From assembly GCA_945906305.1 (NCBI GenBank), contig CAMDQT010000001.1:62001-126000 (forward strand): 64,000 nt of DNA, given 5' to 3'. Under the pieces are notes generated by a model, which searched no databases, was not told the DNA's origin, and worked only from the letters and a program-made list of their open reading frames with translations. The DNA comes from Ferrithrix thermotolerans DSM 19514 (GTDB lineage: Bacteria > Actinomycetota > Acidimicrobiia > Acidimicrobiales > CAIXPF01). Positions 34,923 through 43,800 of the stretch are shown piece after piece. The position numbers were made by a program, and so were the translations under genes. Position 1 is the first letter of the stretch. Every line of letters starts with the position of its first letter.

Positions 34923-37900
34923 GTGGATGAGCGCCTCGCCCTCGATCCGGATGCGCAACTGGAGCAGTCCGTCCACGACGGTGCGGACGAGACACGCACC
35001 GGTGCGGTATTGCTGCCCGCAGTGGTTGCGGTGGTTGTGACCCACAACCCAGGTCCGTGGTTCGAGGAGGCGCTCGTAGCCCTCGTCGGGCAGGACTATC
35101 CCAACCTGTCGATCCTGGTGGTGGACAACGCCAGCGACCGCGACCCGACGCCGCGCATCGCGGCGGTGGCCCCCCGGGCCTACGTGCGTTGCTTGGAGAC
35201 CAACGGCGGCGTGGGTGCGGCGGTCAACACGGCCCTCACCATGGTGGAAGGAGCGCCGTTCTTCGTGGTCTGCCACGACGATGTGGCACTGGACCCCGAT
35301 GCGGTCAGGCTTCTGGTGGAGGAGGCCTATCGCTCGAACGCGGCCGTGGTCGGTCCCAAAATGGTGCGCTGGGGTGAGCCCACTTCGTTGTTGGCGGTAG
35401 GTATGGGTGCCGATCGTTTCGGCGTGCCGTCTCCGCGTTGCGAGCGCGGCGAACTCGACCAGGAACAACACGACGCCGTCCGAGACGTGTTCTTTGTCCC
35501 CGATGCCTGTTTCTTGGTTAGAACCGACCTGCTGCGGGCCCTCGGCGGCTTCGACGAGGTGATCACCATGCATGGCCAGGACACCGACCTGTGCTGGCGG
35601 GCGCATCTGGTGGGGGCCCGAGTGTTGGTGGCGCCCTCCGCCCGGGTCCGCCATGTCGAGGCGTTCGACGAGCGTCACGGCGACGAATATCGCCGCGACG
35701 AGCGTCGTCGAGCGCAACTCCGCCACCGGCTGCGCATGATCTGCACCAATTACGGCTGGTTCTACCTCGTCGGTGAACTTGCGCAGCAAGCCGTGCTGTC
35801 GTTGCTGGAGGTGCTGGCGGTCCTACTCGTCGGTCGCTTCTCCCATGCCCGTGATGTGGCTGCGGCGTGGACCTGGAACCTTCGCCGCACCCGTTCGATT
35901 TGGACCAAACGCCGCCTGGTCAAACAGCACCGACAGATCACCGACTTGGAGCTACGACGGTTGCAGTCTCGAGGCTCGGCGCGTCTCACCGGCTTCGTGC
36001 GCGGGCAACTCGGCGATCATGACGCGACCTCGTCCTTCGGCGACGCGGCACGCCAGTGGCTGGCCAACCGCGGTGCAACCGCCCAACCCCAAAACGTGCT
36101 GCTGGCGTGCGCCATTGCACTGCTGCTGGGTTTCGGGAGTCGTCACCTGCTCAGCCAGGGCGTACCCGCCGTAGGTGAGTTCGTCCCGTTCCCCGCTTCG
36201 GGTACCGATCTGCTGCATTCAAGTTGGGGAGGCTGGGTTCTCGGCGGCCTCGGCGCGGCCGGACCCGGAGCCACCGGGGTGTGGATCATCGGTCTGGCTG
36301 GTCTGGCCTTTGCGGGCTCGATCGAGTTGTTGCGCACGATAGCGATCTTGGGCTTCGTGCCCCTTGGGCTGATAGGGCTCTGGAGGCTTGGTTCCTTCAC
36401 GCCCCACGGCCGGGCCAAGAGCGCCATGCTGCTCGCCTACAGCGTCAACCCGTTGCTGTACAACGCGTTGGCCGCGGGTCGCTGGTCGGCCCTGGCCCTG
36501 TACGGGGTGTTGCCGTGGATTGTGCGCGCCATGGCTGAACTCGCTGGTAACGAACCGTACGGGCCAGCGACGCGGCGTTCGCTGTTGCACGGGACCGCGG
36601 TCATCGCCCTCGCCAGCGCAGCAGTGGTGACCCTGGCACCAGTGAGCGCCGTGATCGTTGGGCTCACCGCGGTGGCATTTGGGCTGGGCTCGATGCTCAC
36701 AGGCGAGTTTCGCGGCCTGTGGCGTCTCGTGGTGGGCAGCGCCGGCGGTGTACTCGTTGGTCTGGTGCTGCACGCTCCCTGGCTGGTCTCCTCCTGGAAC
36801 GGGGACGTCCCCGACGTGCGCAGTCTCGGCGGTGTCGGCGGCGCGGCCGAGCACCGCTTGTGGGACTTGTTGCACTTCTACAGCGGCCGCTTCGGTGGCG
36901 CCTGGGTGACCTGGGGCGTGTTGGTGGCGGGGTTTGTCGGTCTGGCCATCGGTCGGTCCTGGCGCCTGGGCTGGGCGCTACGTGGCTGGTGTCTGTATGC
37001 GCTCCCGCTATTCGGGATCGCCGTTGTGCAGGCGGGGTGGGTCGATCTTGGTCTGCCGCCCGCCGAGGTCCTGCTGGCGCCATCCTGTTTGGGTCTGGCG
37101 GTGGCCGTTGGCGCGGGCGTGGCCGCGTTCGATCTCGACCTGCGGGGGTATCGCTTCGGGTGGCGACAGTTCGCCAGCGTCAGCGGTGCGGGAGCGTTGC
37201 TTGTTGCGGTGTTGCCCATCATGCTGATCTCGATCGATGGGCGTTGGAAGATGCCCCGCGGGGGCTATGACCGGGTATTCGGTTTCGTCGAAACCGAAGC
37301 GGCCACCGTGGGACCCTTCCGGGTGCTGTGGTTGGGGGCGCAGGACGTGCTTCCTGTCGCGGGGTGGCCCCTGGGCGACGGGGTGACTAGCTACGCCACC
37401 ACGGTGGGCTACCCAAAGCTCGACGCCTTGTGGGCCGGTCCGCGGACCGACGCCACCCGTGCCATTCCCGAGGCCATTGATGCCGCCCGCAACGGTGGGA
37501 ACAGCCGCCTCGGTCAGACCCTTGGCCTGATGGCGGTGCGCTACGTCGTGGTGGTGGACCGCCTCGCCCCTACACCGTTCCTAAGCCACGAGCGGCCCGC
37601 GGCCGGCTGGATCGATCCCACCCTGTCCAGTCAGTTGGACTTGGCCCAGGTCGATCTCAACAGCGCCATTCGGGTCTATCGCAATACCGCATGGCAGCCG
37701 ATGACCGTGCTGGTCCCGGTGGCTGCGGACCGGTCATCTGAGCTGTCGCTAGCCCAAACGGTAACGCCGGGTGAGGCTGCATTGGACCCAATTGGGCCGC
37801 GACGTTTCGAAGGGATGTTGTCCGGTGGCGATGTCTTGCACCTCGCGGCCTCTTTCGATGATCGCTGGCAACTCGAGGTCGATGATGCGTCGATGGTGAG

Positions 37901-38210
37901 CGGCAAAGGCTTCGACGGCACCAACCGTTACGAGGTGACCTCGGCCGGATCGGCCACGTTGCGCTTCGCCTCGCCGAGCGGTGGGCGATTCGTGTGGGTG
38001 TTCCAGGCTCTGGGCTGGGTCATGGTGGCGACGGCCGCCGTGCGTAGCTCCGCTCGCACGGCGCGGCGACGCCAAGACCGGACGGCGCTGGAGACGATCG
38101 GCCGCTTCGATGAGGTGGGTGGCACTGCGGGGCCCGCCGCTGATTTGTCCCCCGCCGCTGAGACCGATGCCGCGGGCGGCCTCGATCTCGATGGCTCGGG
38201 TGACCGATGA
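34923..38210 (+). CDS. GT2 glycosyltransferase fused to a large multi-membrane region
   Basis: 1095 aa. Residues about 35-260 are a GT2 domain: VVAVVVTHNPGPWFEEAL, VVDNASD, VCHDDVALDPDAV and the HGQDTDLCWRA acceptor motif. After an amphipathic linker, about ten hydrophobic segments run from about 390 to 770, then an extracytoplasmic beta-rich region (about 780-1020), one last transmembrane helix (about 1022-1040) and a short cytoplasmic tail. Similar large GT2 proteins precede DUF5719 genes in other actinobacteria, as here (ATGA overlap). It probably couples glycosyl transfer to lipid-linked or exported substrate; the exact reaction is unknown. Confidence 0.82.
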   Translation: MDERLALDPDAQLEQSVHDGADETRTGAVLLPAVVAVVVTHNPGPWFEEALVALVGQDYPNLSILVVDNASDRDPTPRIAAVAPRAYVRCLETNGGVGAAVNTALTMVEGAPFFVVCHDDVALDPDAVRLLVEEAYRSNAAVVGPKMVRWGEPTSLLAVGMGADRFGVPSPRCERGELDQEQHDAVRDVFFVPDACFLVRTDLLRALGGFDEVITMHGQDTDLCWRAHLVGARVLVAPSARVRHVEAFDERHGDEYRRDERRRAQLRHRLRMICTNYGWFYLVGELAQQAVLSLLEVLAVLLVGRFSHARDVAAAWTWNLRRTRSIWTKRRLVKQHRQITDLELRRLQSRGSARLTGFVRGQLGDHDATSSFGDAARQWLANRGATAQPQNVLLACAIALLLGFGSRHLLSQGVPAVGEFVPFPASGTDLLHSSWGGWVLGGLGAAGPGATGVWIIGLAGLAFAGSIELLRTIAILGFVPLGLIGLWRLGSFTPHGRAKSAMLLAYSVNPLLYNALAAGRWSALALYGVLPWIVRAMAELAGNEPYGPATRRSLLHGTAVIALASAAVVTLAPVSAVIVGLTAVAFGLGSMLTGEFRGLWRLVVGSAGGVLVGLVLHAPWLVSSWNGDVPDVRSLGGVGGAAEHRLWDLLHFYSGRFGGAWVTWGVLVAGFVGLAIGRSWRLGWALRGWCLYALPLFGIAVVQAGWVDLGLPPAEVLLAPSCLGLAVAVGAGVAAFDLDLRGYRFGWRQFASVSGAGALLVAVLPIMLISIDGRWKMPRGGYDRVFGFVETEAATVGPFRVLWLGAQDVLPVAGWPLGDGVTSYATTVGYPKLDALWAGPRTDATRAIPEAIDAARNGGNSRLGQTLGLMAVRYVVVVDRLAPTPFLSHERPAAGWIDPTLSSQLDLAQVDLNSAIRVYRNTAWQPMTVLVPVAADRSSELSLAQTVTPGEAALDPIGPRRFEGMLSGGDVLHLAASFDDRWQLEVDDASMVSGKGFDGTNRYEVTSAGSATLRFASPSGGRFVWVFQALGWVMVATAAVRSSARTARRRQDRTALETIGRFDEVGGTAGPAADLSPAAETDAAGGLDLDGSGDR

Positions 38211-40012
38211 TCTTTCGCCGTATACCTGTCCTCGTCGGACTCGCCGCACTGGTCGGCGCCGCGCTGTTGCTCGACCCCCTTGGAGCCCCCTTGGCCCCCG
38301 AGTCCGTCGCCCTCACCGCAGCCGCGCTGGGGCCGCTGGCCACGCCCGAGGATTCGGGCTCCTCAACCTGGTTCTGCGCCGGAGGGTCCGCGACGGGTTC
38401 TGGGTCGGCGGAACAGACCGTCACCATCGCCAATCCGACCGCTGATCGGGTGGCAGGAGTGCTCCAGGTCTTCGTCGAGGGTTTCGACGCTCAGCGCGTG
38501 CCGGTGTCCGTCGGTGCTCACGACCAGAGCCAGGTCGTGCTGTCCAGCGTTGCGAAAGGGCAGTGGGCCGCAGCGCTCGTCGAACTCGACCACGGCGGGG
38601 TGGTGGTCAGCCACGAGGTGCGCGGGGTTGGCGGATGGGACAGCGACCGCTGCAGTTCCCGTGCCTCAACCCAGTGGTACTTCCCCTGGGGGCAGACCTC
38701 ACCCCAGGATGGATCGGCGCTCCGCTTGGCCTTGTTCAACCCGTTCCCGGCTGAAGCGGTGCTCGATATCACCTTCGATACCGACGACGGGTACCGCGCC
38801 CCCGAGGCGCTGCAGGGCTTCCTGGTTCCTGCCCGACGTCTGGTGACCGTCGACGTGACGGCCATCGTGCCGGTGCGGCAGCGAATCTCGACCACGGTCG
38901 TGGCACGCAGCGGTCGCGTCGTGGTCGATCGGATCCAAAGCTTGACCGGTACCGACAAAAAGGTGACGCTCGATGTCACGCCCGGTGCTGTGGCGCCGGC
39001 CATCTCGTGGTACTTCGCCGACGGTCGGGTGGATGCCGCGACGTTCGAGCGCATTGCCATCTTCAACCCATCGGCCGAGATGGCCGAGGTCGAGGTGTCC
39101 GTGGACCGACCCCAGACGGGGCGGGAGATAGGCATCGAGCCCTTCGTCCTGCAGATCCCGGCCCAGTCCTACGGCGAGGTCGTCCTCAACGATGAGGGCC
39201 GCATTCCAAAACCACTGCGGCACAGCACCACGGTCCGTTCGCTCAATCGGGTGCCGGTAGTGGCCGAACGCATTCAGCTCAGCGGTTCCGTTGTGGCTGC
39301 TGTTGCGTTGGCGGCAGATATTGCGCTGGGAACCAAGGTACCGGCCTCAGCGAGCAGCCCATCCAGCGGCGATGACACGACGCTGGGCGCACTGCCGGCG
39401 GGGCTGTCAGCCAGCCTCGGAAGCCCCGTCGTGGCCACCGATTGGATTGTGGTGATGGCGACGAGGGCCGACGTTGGTGCGGCAACATTGGTGATCACCA
39501 ATGCCCTGACCGATCAGCCGGTTGATCTCGCCATTACCGCCTGGGGCAACGGTCGTGCGGTCCCCATCGAGTTGCCGGCAGCATCTCGCCAGCTCGCTGC
39601 CCGAGCCCGAACCGAGGTCCCGTTGGCCTTTGCTGCCGCCTCAGGCCCGTTGTTGGTCCGGGTCAGCGCCAGCGGCCCCATCGTCGTCGACACGGTGGCG
39701 GTGTTCGCCTCGCTGCCTGACACCAGCTTTGGCCCTGCGGTCCCGCTGGCGGTCGGCGTGGTCGTGCCCGGCCCGCTGGGCGACATCGTGCTTCCTGGCG
39801 GATTTCCTCGGCGCATGGCTCTCAGCACGAGCACCGCGGTGGGCTCGACGGGCGCTGTCACCCCGACGACGAAATCCTTCGTTGGTGCCAGCACGACGGT
39901 GGCAGGGTCCACGACCACGGTGGCAGGGTCCACGACGACGGCGACGGCGGCGCCTTCCACCGTCGCGACACTCACTGCCACGAGCACCACAGCCTCTCAG
40001 GGCAGCGGCTGA
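38207..40012 (+). CDS. DUF5719-like exported protein
   Basis: 601 aa, starting in an ATGA overlap with the GT2/multi-membrane protein. An N-terminal signal or anchor (about 5-25) is followed by repeated beta-sandwich-like units with WYF and 'LFNP/IFNP' turns (STQWYFPWG, LALFNPFPAEA, SWYFADGR, IAIFNPSAEMA), then a Thr/Ser/Ala-rich tail. The tail contains a tandem 21-base DNA repeat encoding TVAGSTT twice. The pattern matches DUF5719 proteins of actinobacteria. It acts outside the membrane, probably with the preceding glycosyltransferase; no enzymatic motif is seen. Confidence 0.78.
   Translation: MIFRRIPVLVGLAALVGAALLLDPLGAPLAPESVALTAAALGPLATPEDSGSSTWFCAGGSATGSGSAEQTVTIANPTADRVAGVLQVFVEGFDAQRVPVSVGAHDQSQVVLSSVAKGQWAAALVELDHGGVVVSHEVRGVGGWDSDRCSSRASTQWYFPWGQTSPQDGSALRLALFNPFPAEAVLDITFDTDDGYRAPEALQGFLVPARRLVTVDVTAIVPVRQRISTTVVARSGRVVVDRIQSLTGTDKKVTLDVTPGAVAPAISWYFADGRVDAATFERIAIFNPSAEMAEVEVSVDRPQTGREIGIEPFVLQIPAQSYGEVVLNDEGRIPKPLRHSTTVRSLNRVPVVAERIQLSGSVVAAVALAADIALGTKVPASASSPSSGDDTTLGALPAGLSASLGSPVVATDWIVVMATRADVGAATLVITNALTDQPVDLAITAWGNGRAVPIELPAASRQLAARARTEVPLAFAAASGPLLVRVSASGPIVVDTVAVFASLPDTSFGPAVPLAVGVVVPGPLGDIVLPGGFPRRMALSTSTAVGSTGAVTPTTKSFVGASTTVAGSTTTVAGSTTTATAAPSTVATLTATSTTASQGSG
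39896..39936 (+). repeat. 21-base tandem repeat, two copies
   Basis: A 20-base unit starting ACGGTGGCAG recurs with a 21-base period inside the DUF5719 gene. It is in frame and encodes a repeated TVAGSTT in the Thr-rich tail, so copy number could vary without breaking the frame. Confidence 0.8.
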
Positions 40013-40015
40013 TCC

Positions 40016-40429
40016 ATGCTCATTCGTCTGGTGGTCGTCGTCTCCCTTGCCAGTTTGGCGGCGATTGTGGCGACCCTCATCGCCAAGCGGACCCGTCCGG
40101 CCCCGCAGTCCAGCGGGGCCTGGAACATTCCGGCACAACTTGATCGCAGGGATTTCGCCCGCCCCGAAGCGCCGTGGCTGGTGGTGCTTTTCAGCTCGGC
40201 GACCTGCGAGGTTTGTGCATCGGTGTGGGAACGAGCCCAAGTCGTTGAGGGCGCCGAGGTGGTGGTGCAGATCCTCGAGGCCAAGGCCGACGTCGCGCTG
40301 CACCAGCGCTACCGGATTGACGCCGTTCCGCTCCTACTTATCGCTGACGCCAGCGGAGTCGTGCGCCAGCACTTCCTAGGTCCGGTGGTTGCCGCCGATT
40401 TGTGGGGTGCGCTCGCCGATCTGCGCTGA
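40016..40429 (+). CDS. membrane-anchored thioredoxin-like protein
   Basis: 137 aa, starting 3 bases after the DUF5719 stop. One N-terminal hydrophobic segment (about 2-23) is followed by a thioredoxin-like domain with WLVVLFSSATCEVCASVW, where CEVC (64-67) is the redox pair, and the conserved cis-Pro region IDAVPLLLIADASG. The fold suggests thiol-disulfide exchange outside the membrane, but the CEVC pair is not the classical CGPC and the substrate is unknown. It is the third gene of the GT2-DUF5719 operon and converges on ftsH. Confidence 0.82.
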   Translation: MLIRLVVVVSLASLAAIVATLIAKRTRPAPQSSGAWNIPAQLDRRDFARPEAPWLVVLFSSATCEVCASVWERAQVVEGAEVVVQILEAKADVALHQRYRIDAVPLLLIADASGVVRQHFLGPVVAADLWGALADLR

Positions 40430-40498
40430 GAGCGGATTGGCCAAAGGTGCGACGCAGAAACGGGCGACGGCCCCGCCCGAGCGCTCTGCTGGCGCCGT

Positions 40499-42445
40499 TC
40501 AGACGAGCGGAACCGGCGGCGGGGGCGGCGGCGGAGGCGGCGGCGGGAGTGCCGAGGCGGCGACGCCCACCGATGTTGCGGGGGCCTGGGACAACTCGAT
40601 CAGTCGGTTGACTTCGCGACCATCGACGGTTTCGCGTTCGAGTAGCGCTCGAGCGATCATCTCCAGAGCCTTGCGATTCTCGTGGAGCAACTGGCGGGTA
40701 CGGTCCTCGGCCTCGCGCAGGATCCGTTCGATCTCCTCGTCGATGATCCGGGCCGTTTCCTCGGAGTATTCCTTGGTCTGCATCCAATCCTCACCCAGGA
40801 ACACCGGGGCGCCTGCACCCCAGGCCATCGGACCGATTCGCTTGGACATACCCCACTCGCGGACCATCTTGCGGGCGAACTCCGTCGCCTTGCGCAGGTC
40901 GTCGGAGGCCCCGTTGGTGACCTCGCCGTAGACGGAGTCCTCAGCAATGCGGCCGCCGAGCATCATCGACAAGCGGTCCTCGATCCCCGATTGGGACAAG
41001 GAATGGCGGTCCTCCGTGGGCAGGGTCATGGTGACCCCGAGGGCCATCCCGGTGGGCAGGATGGTGACCTTGTGCACTGGGTCACACCCCGGGAGCATCG
41101 CCGCCACGAGGGCGTGACCGGCCTCGTGATACGCGGTCATCTCCTTCTCATGGTCGTTCATGACGACCGATTCGCGGCGCTGCCCGATCATTACCCGGTC
41201 TCGTGCCTCCTCGAAATGGCTGGCGGAGATCACGTCCTGGCCGCTGCGCACGGCGAACAGCGCGGCCTCGTTGACCAGATTGGCGAGGTCTGCGCCAGCC
41301 ATGCCGGGCGTTCCCCTGGCCACGACGTTGAGGTCGACATCGGGGGCGATGCGCTTGTGCTTGCTGTGCACCTTGAGGATGGCCAGACGTTCGGAAAACT
41401 CCGGTAGGGGCACGATCACCTGGCGATCGAATCGGCCCGGCCGCAGCAACGCGGGGTCGAGCACGTCCGGTCGGTTGGTGGCGGCGATGATCACGAGACC
41501 TTCGGTGGCCTCGAAGCCGTCCATCTCGGAGAGCATCTGATTGAGCGTCTGCTCGCGTTCGTCATGGCCACCGCCGAGACCAGCGCCACGCTTGCGGCCG
41601 ATGGAGTCGATCTCGTCGATGAAGATGATCGCTCGTCCCATCTTTCGCGCCGACTGGAACAGGTCACGAACCCGGGAGGCTCCCACGCCGACGAACATCT
41701 CCATGAAGTCCGAACCGGTGACGGACAGGAACGGCACCCCTGCCTCGCCGGCCACGGCCCGGGCGATCAGCGTCTTGCCGGTGCCCGGCGGGCCGACGAG
41801 CAGCACGCCTTTGGGGATACGGGCACCAATGGCGGCGAACTTCGCTGGACTGCGCAGGAAGTCGATGACCTCGCGGATCTCCTGCTTGACCCCGCTGTAG
41901 CCCGCGACATCATCGAATGTGGTCGAAGGGTGTTCGCTGGAGTACGTCTTCGCCCGGCTGCGCCCGATCGACATGATGTTGCCCATCTGCCCGGAGGCAC
42001 GCCGCTGCATCCACCAGAAAAATCCGATGAGCAGGGCGAAGGGCAGCAGGATCGGGAGCAATTGGGCGAGGAAACCCGACTGGGGTGTTGCCGGCTCCTG
42101 GATGACGTTGTTTTCCTCCAACATCAACCGATCGGCCTCGGTGAAACCGAGATAGCCGGTGGTGTGGAACTTGTCGCCGTTGGTGTAGACGCCATCGATG
42201 CCACCGGTGGTGTTGTCGAAGACGATCTTTTCGACCCGATCATCCTTTACCGCCGTGGTGAACTCGGTGTAGGTGATCTTGTCGCCAGATTGGCCACGCA
42301 TGAGGGTGGGCACAATCAGCACGAGGACGACTAGGCCGACCAGCGCCCAGATAGCCCACTTGGGGAATCCTTGTTCGCCGCGGGCACCTGACCCCGCCTT
42401 CTTGCCCCCATCGGGGCCGCCGGGCGGGTTTGCCTTGGGTTCCAT
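40499..42445 (-). CDS. ftsH: ATP-dependent zinc metalloprotease FtsH
   Basis: 648 aa, read from ATG 42445. Two transmembrane segments (about 29-48 and 127-146) flank a small periplasmic domain. The AAA domain has [16 protein letters not shown] and the second-region-of-homology Arg (RPGRFDRQV). The peptidase has the zinc site HEAGHA and the downstream Asp near NGASDD. It degrades misfolded and short-lived membrane and cytosolic proteins. The last 15 residues include eleven consecutive prolines (encoded at 40514-40546), an unusual tail. The promoter is leaderless and divergent from the CPBP protease gene. Confidence 0.96.
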   Translation of the reverse strand: MEPKANPPGGPDGGKKAGSGARGEQGFPKWAIWALVGLVVLVLIVPTLMRGQSGDKITYTEFTTAVKDDRVEKIVFDNTTGGIDGVYTNGDKFHTTGYLGFTEADRLMLEENNVIQEPATPQSGFLAQLLPILLPFALLIGFFWWMQRRASGQMGNIMSIGRSRAKTYSSEHPSTTFDDVAGYSGVKQEIREVIDFLRSPAKFAAIGARIPKGVLLVGPPGTGKTLIARAVAGEAGVPFLSVTGSDFMEMFVGVGASRVRDLFQSARKMGRAIIFIDEIDSIGRKRGAGLGGGHDEREQTLNQMLSEMDGFEATEGLVIIAATNRPDVLDPALLRPGRFDRQVIVPLPEFSERLAILKVHSKHKRIAPDVDLNVVARGTPGMAGADLANLVNEAALFAVRSGQDVISASHFEEARDRVMIGQRRESVVMNDHEKEMTAYHEAGHALVAAMLPGCDPVHKVTILPTGMALGVTMTLPTEDRHSLSQSGIEDRLSMMLGGRIAEDSVYGEVTNGASDDLRKATEFARKMVREWGMSKRIGPMAWGAGAPVFLGEDWMQTKEYSEETARIIDEEIERILREAEDRTRQLLHENRKALEMIARALLERETVDGREVNRLIELSQAPATSVGVAASALPPPPPPPPPPPVPLV

Positions 42446-42451
42446 AGGCTC

Positions 42452-42457
42452 ATGCTA
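42452..42457 (-). promoter_or_regulatory. -10 hexamer of ftsH
   Basis: TAGCAT (minus strand) ends 6 bases before ATG 42445. Confidence 0.6.
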
Positions 42458-42505
42458 GGTCTCACCTGGCCGCAATGCGGATCGTTGATGTCCTGGTGAG
42501 GTGGC

Positions 42506-42511
42506 TAAGTT
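42506..42511 (+). promoter_or_regulatory. -10 hexamer of the CPBP protease gene
   Basis: TAAGTT ends 7 bases before GTG 42519, favouring that start over GTG 42501. Confidence 0.5.
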
Positions 42512-42518
42512 CGCGATT

Positions 42519-43298
42519 GTGAGTGATATTGCTGGTCGTCTTGGCGCCCTCAGCGCATCCGGACAGGATCGTGGATCGCGGCGGGTGTCAGGCTGGGTGT
42601 CACTGTTCGTCGGTGGGTGGCTGGCGAGCCAAGTTGTGGGCGCGTTGGTGTATGCCCTGTCCGCGCCCGCTTTCCTGGTCAGAGGGCAGGCGTCGGGTGT
42701 CGCGGCGGGAGGCGTGCTCCAAGATCGTGTGGTGGCACTGTCCGCTGGGGCACCGCTGATCGCCATAGCCGTGTGGCAGATACCGGTGTGGGCCACGGAG
42801 TTGGCGGCGGTGGCGTTGGGTACGACGGGCCGCGGGCGCAGTTGGCGGACCGATCTTGGCTTGCGGCTGCGGCTCGTTGACCTTCCGGTCGGTCTGGTGG
42901 CCGGTCTTGGGGCACAGCTGTTGGTAGGTGGGGGCTACGCCCTGTTCGGGATCGATGTCGAGGGTCCCGCTCGTTCCTTGATCAGCAAAGGCTCCGGCCT
43001 CGGCGGGCTGCTTGGTTTGGTCCTACTGCTGGCGCTGGCCGCTCCGGTGGTGGAGGAGTTGATGTTCCGTGGCTTGCTGCTCGGCGGTCTGAGCCGACGC
43101 CTGCCGACGTGGGCCGCCCTGGTCATCAGCTCCGCCGTGTTTGCCGCCGTGCACTTCCAGCCGGTCCAGTTCGTCGGGTTGTTGGTGGCAGGGCTGACCT
43201 TCGGAGCTTTGGCGTTGGCATTCGGTCGACTCGGGCCAGCACTTGTGGCGCACATCTGCTTCAACGCCAGCACGGTGCTGTACCTGATGAGTCGATGA
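42519..43298 (+). CDS. CPBP-family intramembrane metalloprotease
   Basis: 259 aa from GTG 42519 (265 from GTG 42501). It has about six to eight hydrophobic segments. The CPBP (Abi) motifs are complete: VVEELMFRGLL (Glu-Glu-x3-Arg), FAAVHF (Phe-x3-His) and HICFN (His-x3-Asn). The family includes CAAX prenyl-protease-like and Rce1-like enzymes and bacteriocin-immunity proteins; the substrate is unknown. It is divergent from ftsH, so two membrane proteases share one intergenic region of 73 bases. Confidence 0.88.
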   Translation: MSDIAGRLGALSASGQDRGSRRVSGWVSLFVGGWLASQVVGALVYALSAPAFLVRGQASGVAAGGVLQDRVVALSAGAPLIAIAVWQIPVWATELAAVALGTTGRGRSWRTDLGLRLRLVDLPVGLVAGLGAQLLVGGGYALFGIDVEGPARSLISKGSGLGGLLGLVLLLALAAPVVEELMFRGLLLGGLSRRLPTWAALVISSAVFAAVHFQPVQFVGLLVAGLTFGALALAFGRLGPALVAHICFNASTVLYLMSR

Positions 43299-43440
43299 GC
43301 GGTTCGCCCGACCCTCCGGTTATGTGTCAATTAGATGACGAAGCTTCAATAAAATCCCCCAGAAGGTCGATGCAAAACCGCCGAATCACCCTGGGTTGGG
43401 TAGGTCCCAGGACCCGGCGACATCTCACGAGGGGCAGGCC
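43299..43440. other. intergenic region with an AT-rich island
   Basis: Bases about 43319-43372 are clearly more AT-rich than the surrounding DNA (for example TCAATTAGATGACGAAGC) and contain several TAnnnT-like hexamers, then CCTGGG/CCCAGG (43390-43411) forms a 6-bp stem with a 10-base loop. It probably holds the promoter of the small zinc-ribbon-like gene. No reading frame here looks coding. Confidence 0.4.
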
Positions 43441-43725
43441 ATGGGTAGACAATCGATCTCAGCGGTAGAAGCGGCAAGCGCCGCCGGTGCGGGCGCCCCG
43501 GCGGTTATCGCCGGACAGTGCCGCAGCGGCTGCCGCGGAAACCTGGTGACCATCACGATGTTCGTGCACGGCGATTCGGTCACGATGACCTCGTGTTCGA
43601 CCTGTGACCGGCGGACCTGGAACCGCGGCGGAGAAGCGGTCGAGTTGCGTTCGTTGCTCGAAGACATCAAGGCCGCCCAGCCGCAGCGGATCAACCCTGC
43701 ACCGGTGCTGCGCCGGGCCGGCTGA
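43441..43725 (+). CDS. 94-aa protein with zinc-ribbon-like Cys pairs, unknown function
   Basis: ATG 43441 has GAGGGG about 6 bases upstream. An Ala-rich N-terminus leads to GQCRSGC, a beta-hairpin-like stretch (LVTITMFVHGDSVTMTS) and CSTCDRRTW, so four cysteines (C-x3-C and C-x2-C) could bind one zinc. The rest is acidic then basic helix (VELRSLLEDIKAAQ). I do not recognise the family. It may be nucleic-acid or protein binding. It sits 75 bases before the GT-C-like gene on the same strand. Confidence 0.7.
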   Translation: MGRQSISAVEAASAAGAGAPAVIAGQCRSGCRGNLVTITMFVHGDSVTMTSCSTCDRRTWNRGGEAVELRSLLEDIKAAQPQRINPAPVLRRAG

Positions 43726-43800
43726 TCCTCCAGCAACGGTGGGCGCGCGGTTAGCGTAGGCCGAGAGCCCTGAAACGGGCACTCACCCGCCGACTGCACG

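Noticed and set aside
39896-39936. Short tandem repeats as CRISPR or mobile element ends
   Set aside because: Only two copies, in frame, inside a Thr-rich coding tail; no spacers and no transposase nearby.
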